A stretch of DNA of 64,000 nt from Stigmatella ashevillena (GCF_028368975.1 NZ_JAQNDM010000002.1:186001-250000), one strand, 5' to 3'. Shown: positions 35,436-43,874, counted from the stretch's first letter. The notes: generated from the sequence alone by a model not told the origin. Translations and numbers: made by a program.

Positions 35436-36023
35436 CTACACTTCCTTGAACTTCGTCCCCGTGGCCCCGATGTGCTCCAGGGCATCCTTGATCTCCTCGG
35501 AGACGATGAGGGCGATGTGCCACCCCCAAGTGCGGAACACCTTCGCGTCCCCCACCTGGGTTGGATCGATCCGCATTCCGGCAACCGAGAAGTAGGTGCC
35601 GACTTTCTCGGGCAGGCCGTCCTTTTCGGTCCAGTACGAGACTTCCTCGGAGGCTTGATCATCGATGCACTTCACAATGCGGATGACGTTCACGAGAAAG
35701 TACCGTTCTCGTTGCATCTCTATCTCCACCGGGAAGAGCTGCACGTCATGAGGAGCCACCCTGGTCAGAAGGTCACCCACTCTCGAATGGACAACAGGAA
35801 CAGCTCCAGCATCCGCGAGAGAAAAGTCGAGAGGTTTTCCTTGCTGATACAGAGGGACGCGAATAGGGCCATCTACGTCCACAGGCTCCCCCTGCAAGAA
35901 CACGGGTGACCCGAGTTCTTCCCCCCGCACCCCGATGGGAGTCCCTAACTCCCACCGGCCAGGAATGTAGACATCCTCGGTCAGCTTAAAGTAGCGCATC
36001 GACATGAGGGGGCTTGGCTTCAT
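35436..36023 (-). CDS. imm11-family immunity protein (partner of AHH toxin copy 2)
   Basis: A 195-residue soluble protein of the imm11 (DUF1629) family: 'RYFKLTEDVYIPGRWELGTP' at the start, 'PLDFSLADAGAVPVVHSRVG' and 'HDVQLFPVEIEMQRERYFLV' in the middle, 'LIVSEEIKDALEHIGATG' at the end. The ATG at 36023 overlaps the toxin stop (ATGA), so translation is coupled. A start at 36005 or 35999 is also possible. It is clearly more similar to the orphan imm11 at 42132-42698 than to the copy at 32592-33176, down to the shared C-terminal 'GATGTKFKEV' / 'GATGTRFEEV'. Confidence 0.82.
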   Translation of the reverse strand: MKPSPLMSMRYFKLTEDVYIPGRWELGTPIGVRGEELGSPVFLQGEPVDVDGPIRVPLYQQGKPLDFSLADAGAVPVVHSRVGDLLTRVAPHDVQLFPVEIEMQRERYFLVNVIRIVKCIDDQASEEVSYWTEKDGLPEKVGTYFSVAGMRIDPTQVGDAKVFRTWGWHIALIVSEEIKDALEHIGATGTKFKEV

Positions 36024-37375
36024 GGAGTACGGGTGACCAGCTTGTTGAGATAGGTGCTCTCGGTCAAGATCTGCTGTCTTAGGCGGTCCAGTGCCTTTTT
36101 CAGCGACACCTGACATTGCTGCATGGTGCGACAGGTCCGCGTCGCATCCCTCAGCGCCTCGAAGACATACTCGTGGTATTCTTGCGGATGGGGGCCCACG
36201 TGACCCTTGACGCGCACCTTGTTCGCCGGGTCATCCAGCGACATGCCTGCCTTGTTGAAGATCTGCTTGAACGTCGGCGTCCACGGACCACCGCTGTGGG
36301 TTGCATCGTTCCACTTGTCGGTGGCGATGTGGTGCTCGGGCCCCTCTGCATCCACTGGCTTGGAGGCCGCCCCATAGACACTCTGAGCCGTCGCGGCGAC
36401 CGCGTTGGGAGCCAGGGTGATGGTGACCGCATCGGCAGTCACGGCCACAGCTTCCACCTGCGCCACTGCGGTCAGCCGGATTCCCGCCTGCGCTGCTCCC
36501 GCTGCTGACGCTTGAGCCGAGCCGAGCAGGGTGGGGACCTTGGCCGAGAAACTGGCGGCCGTCTGACCGATGGCGGCCGTGAGCAGCAGGGCAAATGCCC
36601 GCGCTGCATTCTTCCCCATCACCTTGCCGTACGTCCTCCCGGCCTCTCGAACTGCCGCGAACGAGGTGACGTGATCCAACTCTTCCACCATCCGCCTGAA
36701 GCCCTGGATGAGCGTCCAAAACGTGTCCACTCCGATGTAGCAGACGAAGGTGGCCGTGATGACCGTAGCCAGCCCCTTGGAGAACACCGGCTCGGGCGCC
36801 AGCCACATCGCCGCGTAGATCGCCATCGTCCAGTAGAGCGAGGCCTTGATCGTCTCCGGGTCGGCCATGTCCTTGAAAGACTGCTTCATCTCCGGAACGA
36901 TCTCTTCGATAGCGAAAGACATGCCCAGGGCGTAGCGGCCATCCCCGGTGAGGACGGGGCTGTTCATCAGCGCATTGCGGCAGTCTCCCGGTTTCCCGAT
37001 GGCCTCGCAGAACTGGAGGTATTCCTGCGTGACTCGCGCAGCCACCTCGGCCCACTGCGAAGCCGAGAGCGGTTCGTCCAGGGGAACGACACCTTCGCGC
37101 TGGGTATACCGGTACCAGCCACTGCGAGGGGGGATTTCGAATAGTTCCCGCGCGACTTTCTCGGGGTTGAGCGAGGGTCTCTTCTGCCGGACTTCCTTCG
37201 CAATGGCCTTGATGAACTCCTCCTCCCCCAACTCCACCGGATTGGCATCATCCGGGTGGGGGACGTGGATCGTGGACTGGCCTTGCCCAGTGTCGAGGCG
37301 GACCACGCGCGTCGTGCTGCATCCTGCGGATAGGACCAGGAGAAGAATCGCAACGATCAGACGACGAGACGTCAT
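36020..37375 (-). CDS. SitA-type lipoprotein toxin with AHH nuclease domain (copy 2)
   Basis: A 451-residue lipoprotein with lipobox 'LVLSAGC' (Cys19) followed by 'STTRVVRLDTGQG', closely like the start of copy 1. Residues about 20-185 form the escort-like region, about 187-235 the hydrophobic hairpin ('ASLYWTMAIYAAMWLAPEP' then 'TVITATFVCYIGVDTFW'), and the end carries the AHH-type nuclease with E347-H348-H349, 'GGPWTPTFKQIFNKAGM' and 'KGHVGPHPQEYHEY'. The AHH motif itself reads EHH here. ATG 37375 follows GGAGG by 7 bp. It is divergent from the kelch lipoprotein gene. By analogy with Myxococcus SitA5-like proteins it would be passed to neighbours by outer-membrane exchange and kill non-immune kin. 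Confidence 0.84.
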   Translation of the reverse strand: MTSRRLIVAILLLVLSAGCSTTRVVRLDTGQGQSTIHVPHPDDANPVELGEEEFIKAIAKEVRQKRPSLNPEKVARELFEIPPRSGWYRYTQREGVVPLDEPLSASQWAEVAARVTQEYLQFCEAIGKPGDCRNALMNSPVLTGDGRYALGMSFAIEEIVPEMKQSFKDMADPETIKASLYWTMAIYAAMWLAPEPVFSKGLATVITATFVCYIGVDTFWTLIQGFRRMVEELDHVTSFAAVREAGRTYGKVMGKNAARAFALLLTAAIGQTAASFSAKVPTLLGSAQASAAGAAQAGIRLTAVAQVEAVAVTADAVTITLAPNAVAATAQSVYGAASKPVDAEGPEHHIATDKWNDATHSGGPWTPTFKQIFNKAGMSLDDPANKVRVKGHVGPHPQEYHEYVFEALRDATRTCRTMQQCQVSLKKALDRLRQQILTESTYLNKLVTRTP

Positions 37376-37510
37376 GAGGCGCCCTCCAGAGCAACTCCTT
37401 CAAAAGCTCGCGGCGCATGCAACCGACCGCAGGCTCCACCACCACGATGATGTCACACCGGCATGTCACTGTGCGTGAAGCCTATTCCCCCGTGAATCGA
37501 GGACTCCCTC

Positions 37511-39808
37511 TTGAAAAGCCTCTCACCCCCCCTGCGGTTGGCACTCTGCCTGGCGCTGTTCGCTGGCTGCGCTCCTTCTTCTGCCCCTGGCTCCGCCCAG
37601 TTTGCCATCTCCGTCCCCCAGGCCCTCTCCGCCAGCGACGTCTCCCGCGTCGTCCTGACGGTCTCCGCCGCCGACATGGATTCCCTCTCGGTCGAGATGG
37701 CCTCGTCCAACGGCTCCTGGGGCGGCCTCGTCGGCAACATCCCCTCTGGCTCCAACCGCTTCTTCCTCGCCGAGGCTTTCGATTCCTCTGGCGCCCTCCG
37801 CTTCCAGGGCCAGTCCCCCGGCGTCTCCATCTCTCCCGACCAGACCACCGCCGTCGCTCTCACGGTCCAAACGGTTTCGCCTTCTCCTGCCTACGCCAAT
37901 GAGGCTCCCCTCCTGGATTCCCTCGTTGCCTCTTCCACCTCGGTTCTGACCGGCGGCACGCTCTCCCTGACGGCCACGGCGCATGACGTCAACCCCGGCG
38001 ACACCCTCTCCCTGGCTTGGACGGCCACCGGTGGCTCCTTCTCCGCCCCCTCCGCCGCCGCCACCTCCTGGACGGCGCCTTCCTCCCCAGGCATTCAAAC
38101 CCTCACCCTCGCCGTGACCGACTCCCAGGGCGTTGCCACCGCTGTCTCCCTCGCGGTCAACGTCCTCCCCGGCTCCTCCACCGGCAACGGCGCCCTCACC
38201 CTCGCCTTCAACCTCTGGCCCGTTGTCTCCAAGGTCTCTGCCTCTCTCAACCGCCTCGACGCCGGACAGTCCACCTCCGTCTCCGCTCTGGCCTCCGATG
38301 CGGACGGCGATGCGCTCTCCTACCAGTGGGCCTCCTCCTGCGCGGGTACCTGGACCCAGGCCTCCTCCAGCACGGCCTCCTTCGTTCCCTCCTCGGTGCC
38401 GACCAGCGATTGCAACAACTGCCAGCTCACCGTCACCGTCCAGGACGGCCGCGGTGGGCAGGCCCAGGGCTCCCTCTCCCTTTGCGTCGCGTCCGCCTCG
38501 ACCGAGCGCTTCCCGCCCCGCTTCATCCAATTCTCCCAGTCCGCTCCGTCCGCCTCCCCGGGCCAGACGGTGACCTTCGACGTCACCGCCCTGGACCCCC
38601 AAGCCAGTTCCCTGAAATTTGCCTGGAGCGCCCCCGCCGGCACCCTGGGCACACCGGTGAACGGTGCCTCCACCAGCCGCATCACCTGGACAGCCCCTTC
38701 CTGTACCCCCACGAGCACGCCCTCGGTCATCACCGCCACCGTCACCAACGCTTTCAAACTCACCGCCAGCCAGAGCTTCTCGGTGGCACCCGCGCCCCTG
38801 TGTGCCGTGGGTTGGGTCTCGGCGGGCGCCATGTTCCAGCCTCGCGATGCACACACGGCGACGCTGCTGCCCCAGGGCAAAGTCCTCGTCTCGGGAGGAC
38901 GCAACGGTGCGAACAGCTACCTGGCGGCGTCGGAGGTGTACAACCCGGCCACGGGGACCTGGAGCGCGACGGCCTCCATGAACTCGCCTCGCCGGAACCA
39001 CACGGCGACGCTGCTGCAAAACGGCAAGGTCCTCGTCACGGGGGGACACAATGGCAGCATCCCCCATGCGACGGCGGAGGTGTACGATCCCGCTTCGGGC
39101 ACTTGGAGCGCGACCGGTTCCATGGCCTATCCTCGCGGGTACCACACGGCGACGCTGTTGCCCAACGGCAAGGTCCTCGTCGCCGGGGGCACCAACGCCA
39201 GCCTCTACCTGACATCGGCGGAGGTGTACGATCCCGCTTCGGGCACTTGGAGCAGGACCAGTTCCATGGCCATTCCTCGCGGGTACCACACGGCGACGCT
39301 GCTGCAAAACGGCAAGGTCCTCATCGCGGGGGGGTACAACAGCCTCAGCGGCTACCTGAGCACGGCTGTGGTGTACGACCCCGCCTCGGACAGTTGGAGC
39401 GCGACCGGCTCCATGGGCCAGGTTCGCGCCTTCTACGCCACCGCGCTGTTGCCCGACGGCAAGGTCCTCGTCGCGGGCGGCCTCCGCAGCTCCAGCGAAA
39501 CCTTGGCGACGGCGGAGGTGTATGACCCGGCCACGGGCACCTGGAGCGCGACCGACTCCATGGCCTCGCTTCGCAGTGACCACACGGCAACGCTGCTGCC
39601 CAATGGCAAGATCCTCGTCTCGGGGGGAGGCACCGGCGCGACGGCGGAGATGTATGACCCGGCCTCGGGTACCTGGAGCGCCGCCGCCGCCATGCCTTCG
39701 CCACGCCAGTTCCATACGGCGACGCTGCTGCAAAACGGCAAGGTGCTCGTGGCGGGGGGAACCAACACCAGCGGCTACCTGCCGATAGCGGCGCTGTACT
39801 CGCCCTGA
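37511..39808 (+). CDS. Kelch-repeat lipoprotein with PKD/Ig-like domains
   Basis: A 765-residue surface lipoprotein. A TTG start (37511), preceded by GAGGACT, gives lipobox 'LALFAGC' (Cys20). After a Ser/Val-rich N-domain come two or three Ig/PKD-like units (about 130-425) with motifs such as 'DTLSLAWTATGGSFS' and 'DALSYQWASS'. The C-terminal half is one seven-bladed kelch propeller: seven copies of 'HTATLLPNGKVLVAGG' (one reads YATALLPDGK), each followed by 'Y-D/N-P-A-(S/T)-G-T-W-S-A'. Such proteins are numerous in myxobacteria, sit on the outside and probably bind other proteins or glycans; galactose-oxidase-like catalytic residues are not apparent. The unusual start makes the N-terminus a little uncertain. 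Confidence 0.8.
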   Translation: MKSLSPPLRLALCLALFAGCAPSSAPGSAQFAISVPQALSASDVSRVVLTVSAADMDSLSVEMASSNGSWGGLVGNIPSGSNRFFLAEAFDSSGALRFQGQSPGVSISPDQTTAVALTVQTVSPSPAYANEAPLLDSLVASSTSVLTGGTLSLTATAHDVNPGDTLSLAWTATGGSFSAPSAAATSWTAPSSPGIQTLTLAVTDSQGVATAVSLAVNVLPGSSTGNGALTLAFNLWPVVSKVSASLNRLDAGQSTSVSALASDADGDALSYQWASSCAGTWTQASSSTASFVPSSVPTSDCNNCQLTVTVQDGRGGQAQGSLSLCVASASTERFPPRFIQFSQSAPSASPGQTVTFDVTALDPQASSLKFAWSAPAGTLGTPVNGASTSRITWTAPSCTPTSTPSVITATVTNAFKLTASQSFSVAPAPLCAVGWVSAGAMFQPRDAHTATLLPQGKVLVSGGRNGANSYLAASEVYNPATGTWSATASMNSPRRNHTATLLQNGKVLVTGGHNGSIPHATAEVYDPASGTWSATGSMAYPRGYHTATLLPNGKVLVAGGTNASLYLTSAEVYDPASGTWSRTSSMAIPRGYHTATLLQNGKVLIAGGYNSLSGYLSTAVVYDPASDSWSATGSMGQVRAFYATALLPDGKVLVAGGLRSSSETLATAEVYDPATGTWSATDSMASLRSDHTATLLPNGKILVSGGGTGATAEMYDPASGTWSAAAAMPSPRQFHTATLLQNGKVLVAGGTNTSGYLPIAALYSP

Positions 39809-39830
39809 GACATCCTCTCCTTAGGATGTC
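39809..39830 (+). terminator. Hairpin directly after the kelch gene
   Basis: GACATCCT (39809-39816) pairs perfectly with AGGATGTC (39823-39830) across a 6-base loop, beginning at the base after the TGA. No U tract follows, so this is a moderate-confidence terminator or 3'-end stability hairpin. Confidence 0.5.
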
Positions 39831-39897
39831 CTCTGCTGGACGCACGGCCTCGCCCTTGCCCACGGGGGGAGCCCCCTGAATTCGCTGGATTGCGGGC

Positions 39898-41610
39898 GTG
39901 ACGCGACCGTGGGAAGGTCCCCGGCGCGTGATCCTCCAGGACCTTAACCGAGTGCGTCAGATCGCCGTCATCGCCGCCAAGCACGGCTTTGGCGAGCTCA
40001 CCGATGGTGCGGGCCTGTGGCGCATGCTGGGGCGCAAGGAGAAGGTGGAAGTCTCTCCGGAAGCCCAGCGGGCCTCCACGGCGCGGCGCTTCCGGATGCT
40101 GCTGAACGATCTGGGGCCGACCTTCGTCAAGCTGGGGCAGATCCTCTCCACGCGGGGAGACCTGCTGCCGGCCGAGTACATCGAAGAGCTGGCGATGTTG
40201 CAGGACCAGGTGGACCCCATTCCGCTGGAGCAGGTGTACGCGCAGATCCGCGAGTCGCTGGGCCGCGACGTGCCGGATCTCTTCGCGAAGATCGAGCCCG
40301 TGCCCCTGGCGGCCGCGTCGATCGCCCAGGTGCACCGGGCGGTGACGCTGACGGGAGAAGAGGTGGTGGTGAAGGTGCAGCGGCCGGGGATCTCCGAGCG
40401 GATCGACTCGGATCTAACGGTGCTGCGCTCGCTGGCGCGGCTGTTGGAGGCGGTGGTGGAGGAGACGGGCGTGTACACGCCCACGGGCATCATCGACGAG
40501 TTCGACCGGGCCATCCACGAGGAGCTGGACTTCATCAACGAGGCCTCGAACATCCGGGCCTTCCTGGCGAACCACGCCGAGCGGCCCTATCTCAAGATTC
40601 CCCGGGTCTACGAGGAGCTGTCGAGCCGCCGGGTGCTGACGCTGGAGTTCATCGCCGGGGTGAAGATCAGCCAGGCGCAGCTCGAGCAGGCGGATCGGGA
40701 GGTGCTGGCGCGGCACCTGCTGGATGGGAGCTTCCGCCAGCTCTTCGAGGATGGGCTGTTCCATGGAGACCCGCACCCGGGAAACCTCCTGGTGCTGGAG
40801 GGCAACCGGCTGGCGCTGTTGGACTTCGGGGTGGTGGGACGGCTCACCAAGCCGATGCAGGAGACGCTGGTGATGCTGTGCCTGGCGGTGGCGCTGAAGG
40901 ACAGCGACTCGGTGGCGCGGCTGCTGTACCGGGTGGGGGTGGCGGACTCGCGGGCGAACTTGGCGGGGTTCCGCAACGACATCGAGGCCATCCTGGGGCA
41001 GCACCTGCCCACGACGCTGGGCGAGGTGGACGCGCAGACGCTGCTGCGGGACTTGTTGGATCTGGCGGTGAAGTACCGGATCCGGATTCCCAAGGAGTAC
41101 GCGCTCTTGAGCCGAGCCTCCATCTCGATGGAGGGGATGCTCCGAAGCCTCTACCCAGAGATGAACATCCTGGAGGTCGCTCTGCCCTACGCGAAGGAGC
41201 TGCTGGCGGGCCGGTATGACCCGAGCCAGCTCCAGGGCGGGCTGATGCGCACGCTGTTGCGCTTCCAGTCGCTGGCGACGGATCTGCCCACGCAGTTGTC
41301 GCAGATTCTGTTGGACCTGGAGTCGGGGAAGTTCAGCGTGACGGTGAGGGCCGAGCAGTTCGACCGGCTGAACGAGAACCTGAGGAGCGCGGCGGTCATC
41401 GCGTTCGTGGGGCTGTGCGCGTGCGGGTTCATCGTGGGGACGTTCATCGCGTTCGCGCAGAAGCCGTGGATGTACGGGAACACGCCGGTGCTGGGCATCA
41501 TCGGGGTGGCGATGTCAGCGGCGTTCTTCGGCGCGGTGTTCACGTGGTACCTGTTCGGAGGCCGAATCCGGAAGGTGAGCGTGAGCCGCTGGCTCAAGAA
41601 GCGCAAATAG
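39898..41610 (+). CDS. AarF/ABC1/UbiB-type atypical kinase
   Basis: A 570-residue membrane-anchored protein of the UbiB/ADCK family. Family signatures in order: 'FVKLGQILSTR' (the K-x-G-Q motif) near 78, the Ala-rich loop 'PLAAASIAQVH', 'VVVKVQRPG', 'EELDFINEA', 'FHGDPHPGNLLV' and 'LALLDFGVVGRL'. Two C-terminal membrane segments follow ('AVIAFVGLCACGFIVGTFIA' and 'GIIGVAMSAAFFGAVFTWYL'). UbiB proteins are ATPases required for ubiquinone (or other isoprenoid lipid) biosynthesis and lipid handling; whether this is the true UbiB cannot be told. The GTG start at 39898 is the longest; GTG 39928 is also possible. Confidence 0.9.
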   Translation: MTRPWEGPRRVILQDLNRVRQIAVIAAKHGFGELTDGAGLWRMLGRKEKVEVSPEAQRASTARRFRMLLNDLGPTFVKLGQILSTRGDLLPAEYIEELAMLQDQVDPIPLEQVYAQIRESLGRDVPDLFAKIEPVPLAAASIAQVHRAVTLTGEEVVVKVQRPGISERIDSDLTVLRSLARLLEAVVEETGVYTPTGIIDEFDRAIHEELDFINEASNIRAFLANHAERPYLKIPRVYEELSSRRVLTLEFIAGVKISQAQLEQADREVLARHLLDGSFRQLFEDGLFHGDPHPGNLLVLEGNRLALLDFGVVGRLTKPMQETLVMLCLAVALKDSDSVARLLYRVGVADSRANLAGFRNDIEAILGQHLPTTLGEVDAQTLLRDLLDLAVKYRIRIPKEYALLSRASISMEGMLRSLYPEMNILEVALPYAKELLAGRYDPSQLQGGLMRTLLRFQSLATDLPTQLSQILLDLESGKFSVTVRAEQFDRLNENLRSAAVIAFVGLCACGFIVGTFIAFAQKPWMYGNTPVLGIIGVAMSAAFFGAVFTWYLFGGRIRKVSVSRWLKKRK

Positions 41611-41626
41611 GGCAGCTCAGAGTTCA

Positions 41627-42127
41627 ATGCGAAAACCACGTTCATTCGAGGGCATGAGCGGCATATGCGCGATGCTGGTGGTGGCGCTGAGTTCCACGGG
41701 CTGCGCTGTGTTTGCTCCACTGTTTGGCAAGACAGAGCCTTCCGTGGAGTGGCCAACACCTGAAGAACTGGCAGCGCTTCAGCCTGTCTCAAGCGACGTC
41801 AAAGAAGAGATCAACGGGCAAGCTGTTCTGGCCGCAGCTGCGGCAATCCAGGAGACAAACCGTCTCTGGTCCCGGCAGGGTCTCTTCGACGGCTGCCCTG
41901 CTCCAGCCCTGGGACTGGGCGCGGTGGTCTACGCATGGAAGGGATATTATTATGTCAACGTCACGCAACGGTTCGACCGGTGTGGAGGCAAACGGTTCCG
42001 GATGCTTGACTGGTGGGAGTTTTTCGCTGTGTCCCCCGAGGGAGAACTCATCGCTCGTCAGCCCTATGCCAAGCGAGCCCGCTCCACGGGATGGCATCAG
42101 CAGTGTCCCCCTGTCTACCCAGAATGA
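41627..42127 (+). CDS. Hypothetical lipoprotein next to the third Sit-like locus
   Basis: A 166-residue lipoprotein with signal and lipobox 'LSSTGC' (Cys26) followed by 'AVFAPLFGK'. The mature part begins with a Pro/Glu-rich stretch and ends in a compact Trp/Tyr/Cys-rich region ('WKGYYYVNVTQRFDRCGGKR', then 'LDWWEFFAVSPEGELIA'). I do not recognise the family. ATG 41627 is weakly supported; ATG 41654 would also keep a signal peptide. It converges on the orphan immunity gene with 4 bp between the stops. It is AT-richer than the upstream kinase gene and may be part of the accessory island, possibly an accessory or relic of a Sit system; this is speculation. Confidence 0.6.
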   Translation: MRKPRSFEGMSGICAMLVVALSSTGCAVFAPLFGKTEPSVEWPTPEELAALQPVSSDVKEEINGQAVLAAAAAIQETNRLWSRQGLFDGCPAPALGLGAVVYAWKGYYYVNVTQRFDRCGGKRFRMLDWWEFFAVSPEGELIARQPYAKRARSTGWHQQCPPVYPE

Positions 42128-42131
42128 GACG

Positions 42132-42698
42132 CTAGACTTCCTCGAATCTCGTGCCCGTAGCGCCCGCGCGCGCCAAGGCGTCCTTGATTTCCTCGGAGAC
42201 AATCAGCGTGCTCGACCACCCTTCAGGACGGAAGACCTGGGCATTCCCTACCTTCTCCTTGTCAATGCGTAGGCGATCCACGCCCATGTATTGCCCGACC
42301 TTGTCGGGGACTCCATGCTCTGGCGTCCAAAAACTCACCTCGGACGCCTTTTCGTCGATACAGCGGATGAGGCGGGTTACCACGAGGATGAGGTACTGAT
42401 CCGGTTGGCCCTCGATGTCGGCGGGGATGAGCTGTATGTCGCCAGGAGCCCGCTCTGACAGCATGGAAGCCACCTTGACGTGAACGATGGGGATGCTCAA
42501 TCCCGCCCAGGAGAAGTCCAACGGTCTGCCTGCTCTCTTGATGGGGATGGTCAACCGGCCCTCGACGTGCGCGGGGGTTCCTCTCTTGAAGTTCCAGTCA
42601 TGCACCTTGCGGCCTTGACTGTCGATGGGCGTAGCCAAGTACCAGCGGCGGGGGACATAGAGGTCGTCCGATAAGTCGAAGAAGCGCCGGTGCGTCAA
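42132..42698 (-). CDS. imm11-family immunity protein without its own adjacent toxin
   Basis: A 188-residue soluble imm11 (DUF1629) protein: 'RFFDLSDDLYVPRRWYLATP' at the start, 'RPLDFSWAGLSIPIVHVKVA' and 'GDIQLIPADIEGQPDQYLIL' in the middle, 'LIVSEEIKDALARAGATGT' at the end. It is close to the immunity protein at 35436-36023. The start overlaps the stop of the double-CXXC immunity gene by 4 bp, so it is translated with it, although the toxin of this operon is not an AHH protein. It probably protects against an AHH toxin met elsewhere, either the copy at 36020 or a foreign one. Confidence 0.82.
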   Translation of the reverse strand: MTHRRFFDLSDDLYVPRRWYLATPIDSQGRKVHDWNFKRGTPAHVEGRLTIPIKRAGRPLDFSWAGLSIPIVHVKVASMLSERAPGDIQLIPADIEGQPDQYLILVVTRLIRCIDEKASEVSFWTPEHGVPDKVGQYMGVDRLRIDKEKVGNAQVFRPEGWSSTLIVSEEIKDALARAGATGTRFEEV

Positions 42699-43360
42699 GG
42701 GGGGCCTAGACGAAGCGGATCGCGGATGTACTCCTCGGTGGGGATGAGCTTCATGTTCGTCAGTGAGTGGCTTGCAATGAGCTCAGCAAGTCGCCAGGAG
42801 ACTATATTCTTGCCCGGCATTCCACGTGCACGGAACATGTCCTCTCCTTGCCAAGTCCCTGCTTCCAAGGCGAACCCATGAGCCGATTGTAGGCCAGCGC
42901 TACGGCACTCCTGGCACGTGACAGGATCGTTGTAGCGTAAGTGACTGCGTGTCACATCCACAGCCGCCTGGCTGAAACACGGGATGACAACTTGATACCG
43001 AGGCGGCGTCCTCACCTTGGGGCTCGCGCCTTTCCTACGTACGCGCACCACCTCTGCTGGATGAAAACCGAGCAGGCCAGTCAACTCTTGCTTCAAGTAA
43101 GCCTCGGCCATGCGCTCAGAAAGCAGCAAGCTGTTGCCAGGACCTTTGACGAAGTCTCCGAAGTCCTTGCCATGCAGTTCCAACTCGATACGGAAAGGTG
43201 GCAGCCACGTCTTCATCGCAAGGATATCATTGCAGCTTGGACACCTCGGCGCATCCCCATAGTGAACAGGCTCGGCGGCGTAAGCTTGCGTGTCGTGGAT
43301 TCCAAAGGTGTCTTCTTCGATCACAAAGAAGCGAGGCTCCTCATGTTCCTTAGAAGCCAC
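42695..43360 (-). CDS. SitI6-like double-CXXC immunity protein
   Basis: A 221-residue soluble protein of the myxobacterial 'double-CXXCG motif' family, members of which are immunity proteins for SitA6 toxins. The two motifs are visible as C40-P-S-C43 and C149-Q-E-C152; the residue after each is Asn or Arg instead of the usual Gly. They probably bind zinc. The GTG at 43360 follows GAGG by 7 bp and overlaps the end of the toxin gene by 11 bp; the longer frame to 43513 lies inside the toxin gene and is not likely to be used. Immediately downstream it overlaps the imm11 gene. Confidence 0.8.
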   Translation of the reverse strand: MASKEHEEPRFFVIEEDTFGIHDTQAYAAEPVHYGDAPRCPSCNDILAMKTWLPPFRIELELHGKDFGDFVKGPGNSLLLSERMAEAYLKQELTGLLGFHPAEVVRVRRKGASPKVRTPPRYQVVIPCFSQAAVDVTRSHLRYNDPVTCQECRSAGLQSAHGFALEAGTWQGEDMFRARGMPGKNIVSWRLAELIASHSLTNMKLIPTEEYIRDPLRLGPP

Positions 43361-43874
43361 GGGGAAACCTCTTGAGCAGTTCCGGCCGGTTGTAGATCGC
43401 CCGCAGAAATTTTTCGAATTGCTCTGAAGTGGCTTTGGGATTTTCGTCGAGCCAGTCGATAACCTCCTTGTCCACCCTACGATGCCAATCTTGATAACCG
43501 CAGTGCGAGTCATCGTCCTTGGCCTTGGCTACGAATCGGGGGTCTCGTGGTTTGTACAACCCACCCAGGGTAGAATGACCTTTGAGCCTCTTCGCAATGG
43601 GCCTGGAGATGATGTGGTGGTTTTGGCCCTTGCAGTTGGGTGGCTCAGGGGCTGCTTCTATCCCCTCTTCGGATGTTTCCGCGGATTGTTCTCGAGCATC
43701 TTCTATAAACTTGAGAGCTGCCAAGTCTCGTGCGATTTCAGCGGCTCTCTGAGGGTTAACCTGTTTCAGGGCTTCGCATGCACTTGCCCTGCCCTGCTTA
43801 CAAAATGAGACCAGGGTGGTTTCTCCGGGAACAGCCGGAACCTGGGTCAGCAAAAGCAAGAGCAGAGAGAGCAT
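43350..43874 (-). CDS. SitA6-like toxin with HH...YQxWHR nuclease-type domain, no lipobox
   Basis: A 174-residue protein. The C-terminal ~95 residues match my memory of SitA6-type toxin domains: H86-H87-I-I-S-R-P, 'YKPRDPRFVAKAKDDD', 'YQDWHRRVDKEVIDWL' and 'FLRAIYNRPELLKRFPRG'. The paired histidines and Trp-His suggest an HNH/WHH-like nuclease. The N-terminus is a short signal 'LSLLLLLLTQVPAVPGE' with no Cys at a lipobox position, unlike SitA lipoproteins. The start is secure (GAGG 4 bp upstream of ATG). The SitI6-like gene overlaps its end. The low G+C and small size fit a mobile cassette. Confidence 0.72.
   Translation of the reverse strand: MLSLLLLLLTQVPAVPGETTLVSFCKQGRASACEALKQVNPQRAAEIARDLAALKFIEDAREQSAETSEEGIEAAPEPPNCKGQNHHIISRPIAKRLKGHSTLGGLYKPRDPRFVAKAKDDDSHCGYQDWHRRVDKEVIDWLDENPKATSEQFEKFLRAIYNRPELLKRFPRGF

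Noticed and set aside
35174-35662. 162-codon minus-strand frame as a complete gene
   Set aside because: Only the middle block is transposase-like. The upstream part is a shadow of the imm11 gene and the end is unrelated, so it is annotated as a relic instead.
43361-43513. Longer N-terminus for the double-CXXC immunity protein
   Set aside because: It lies entirely inside the toxin gene in another frame, while GTG 43360 has a ribosome site and matches the family start.
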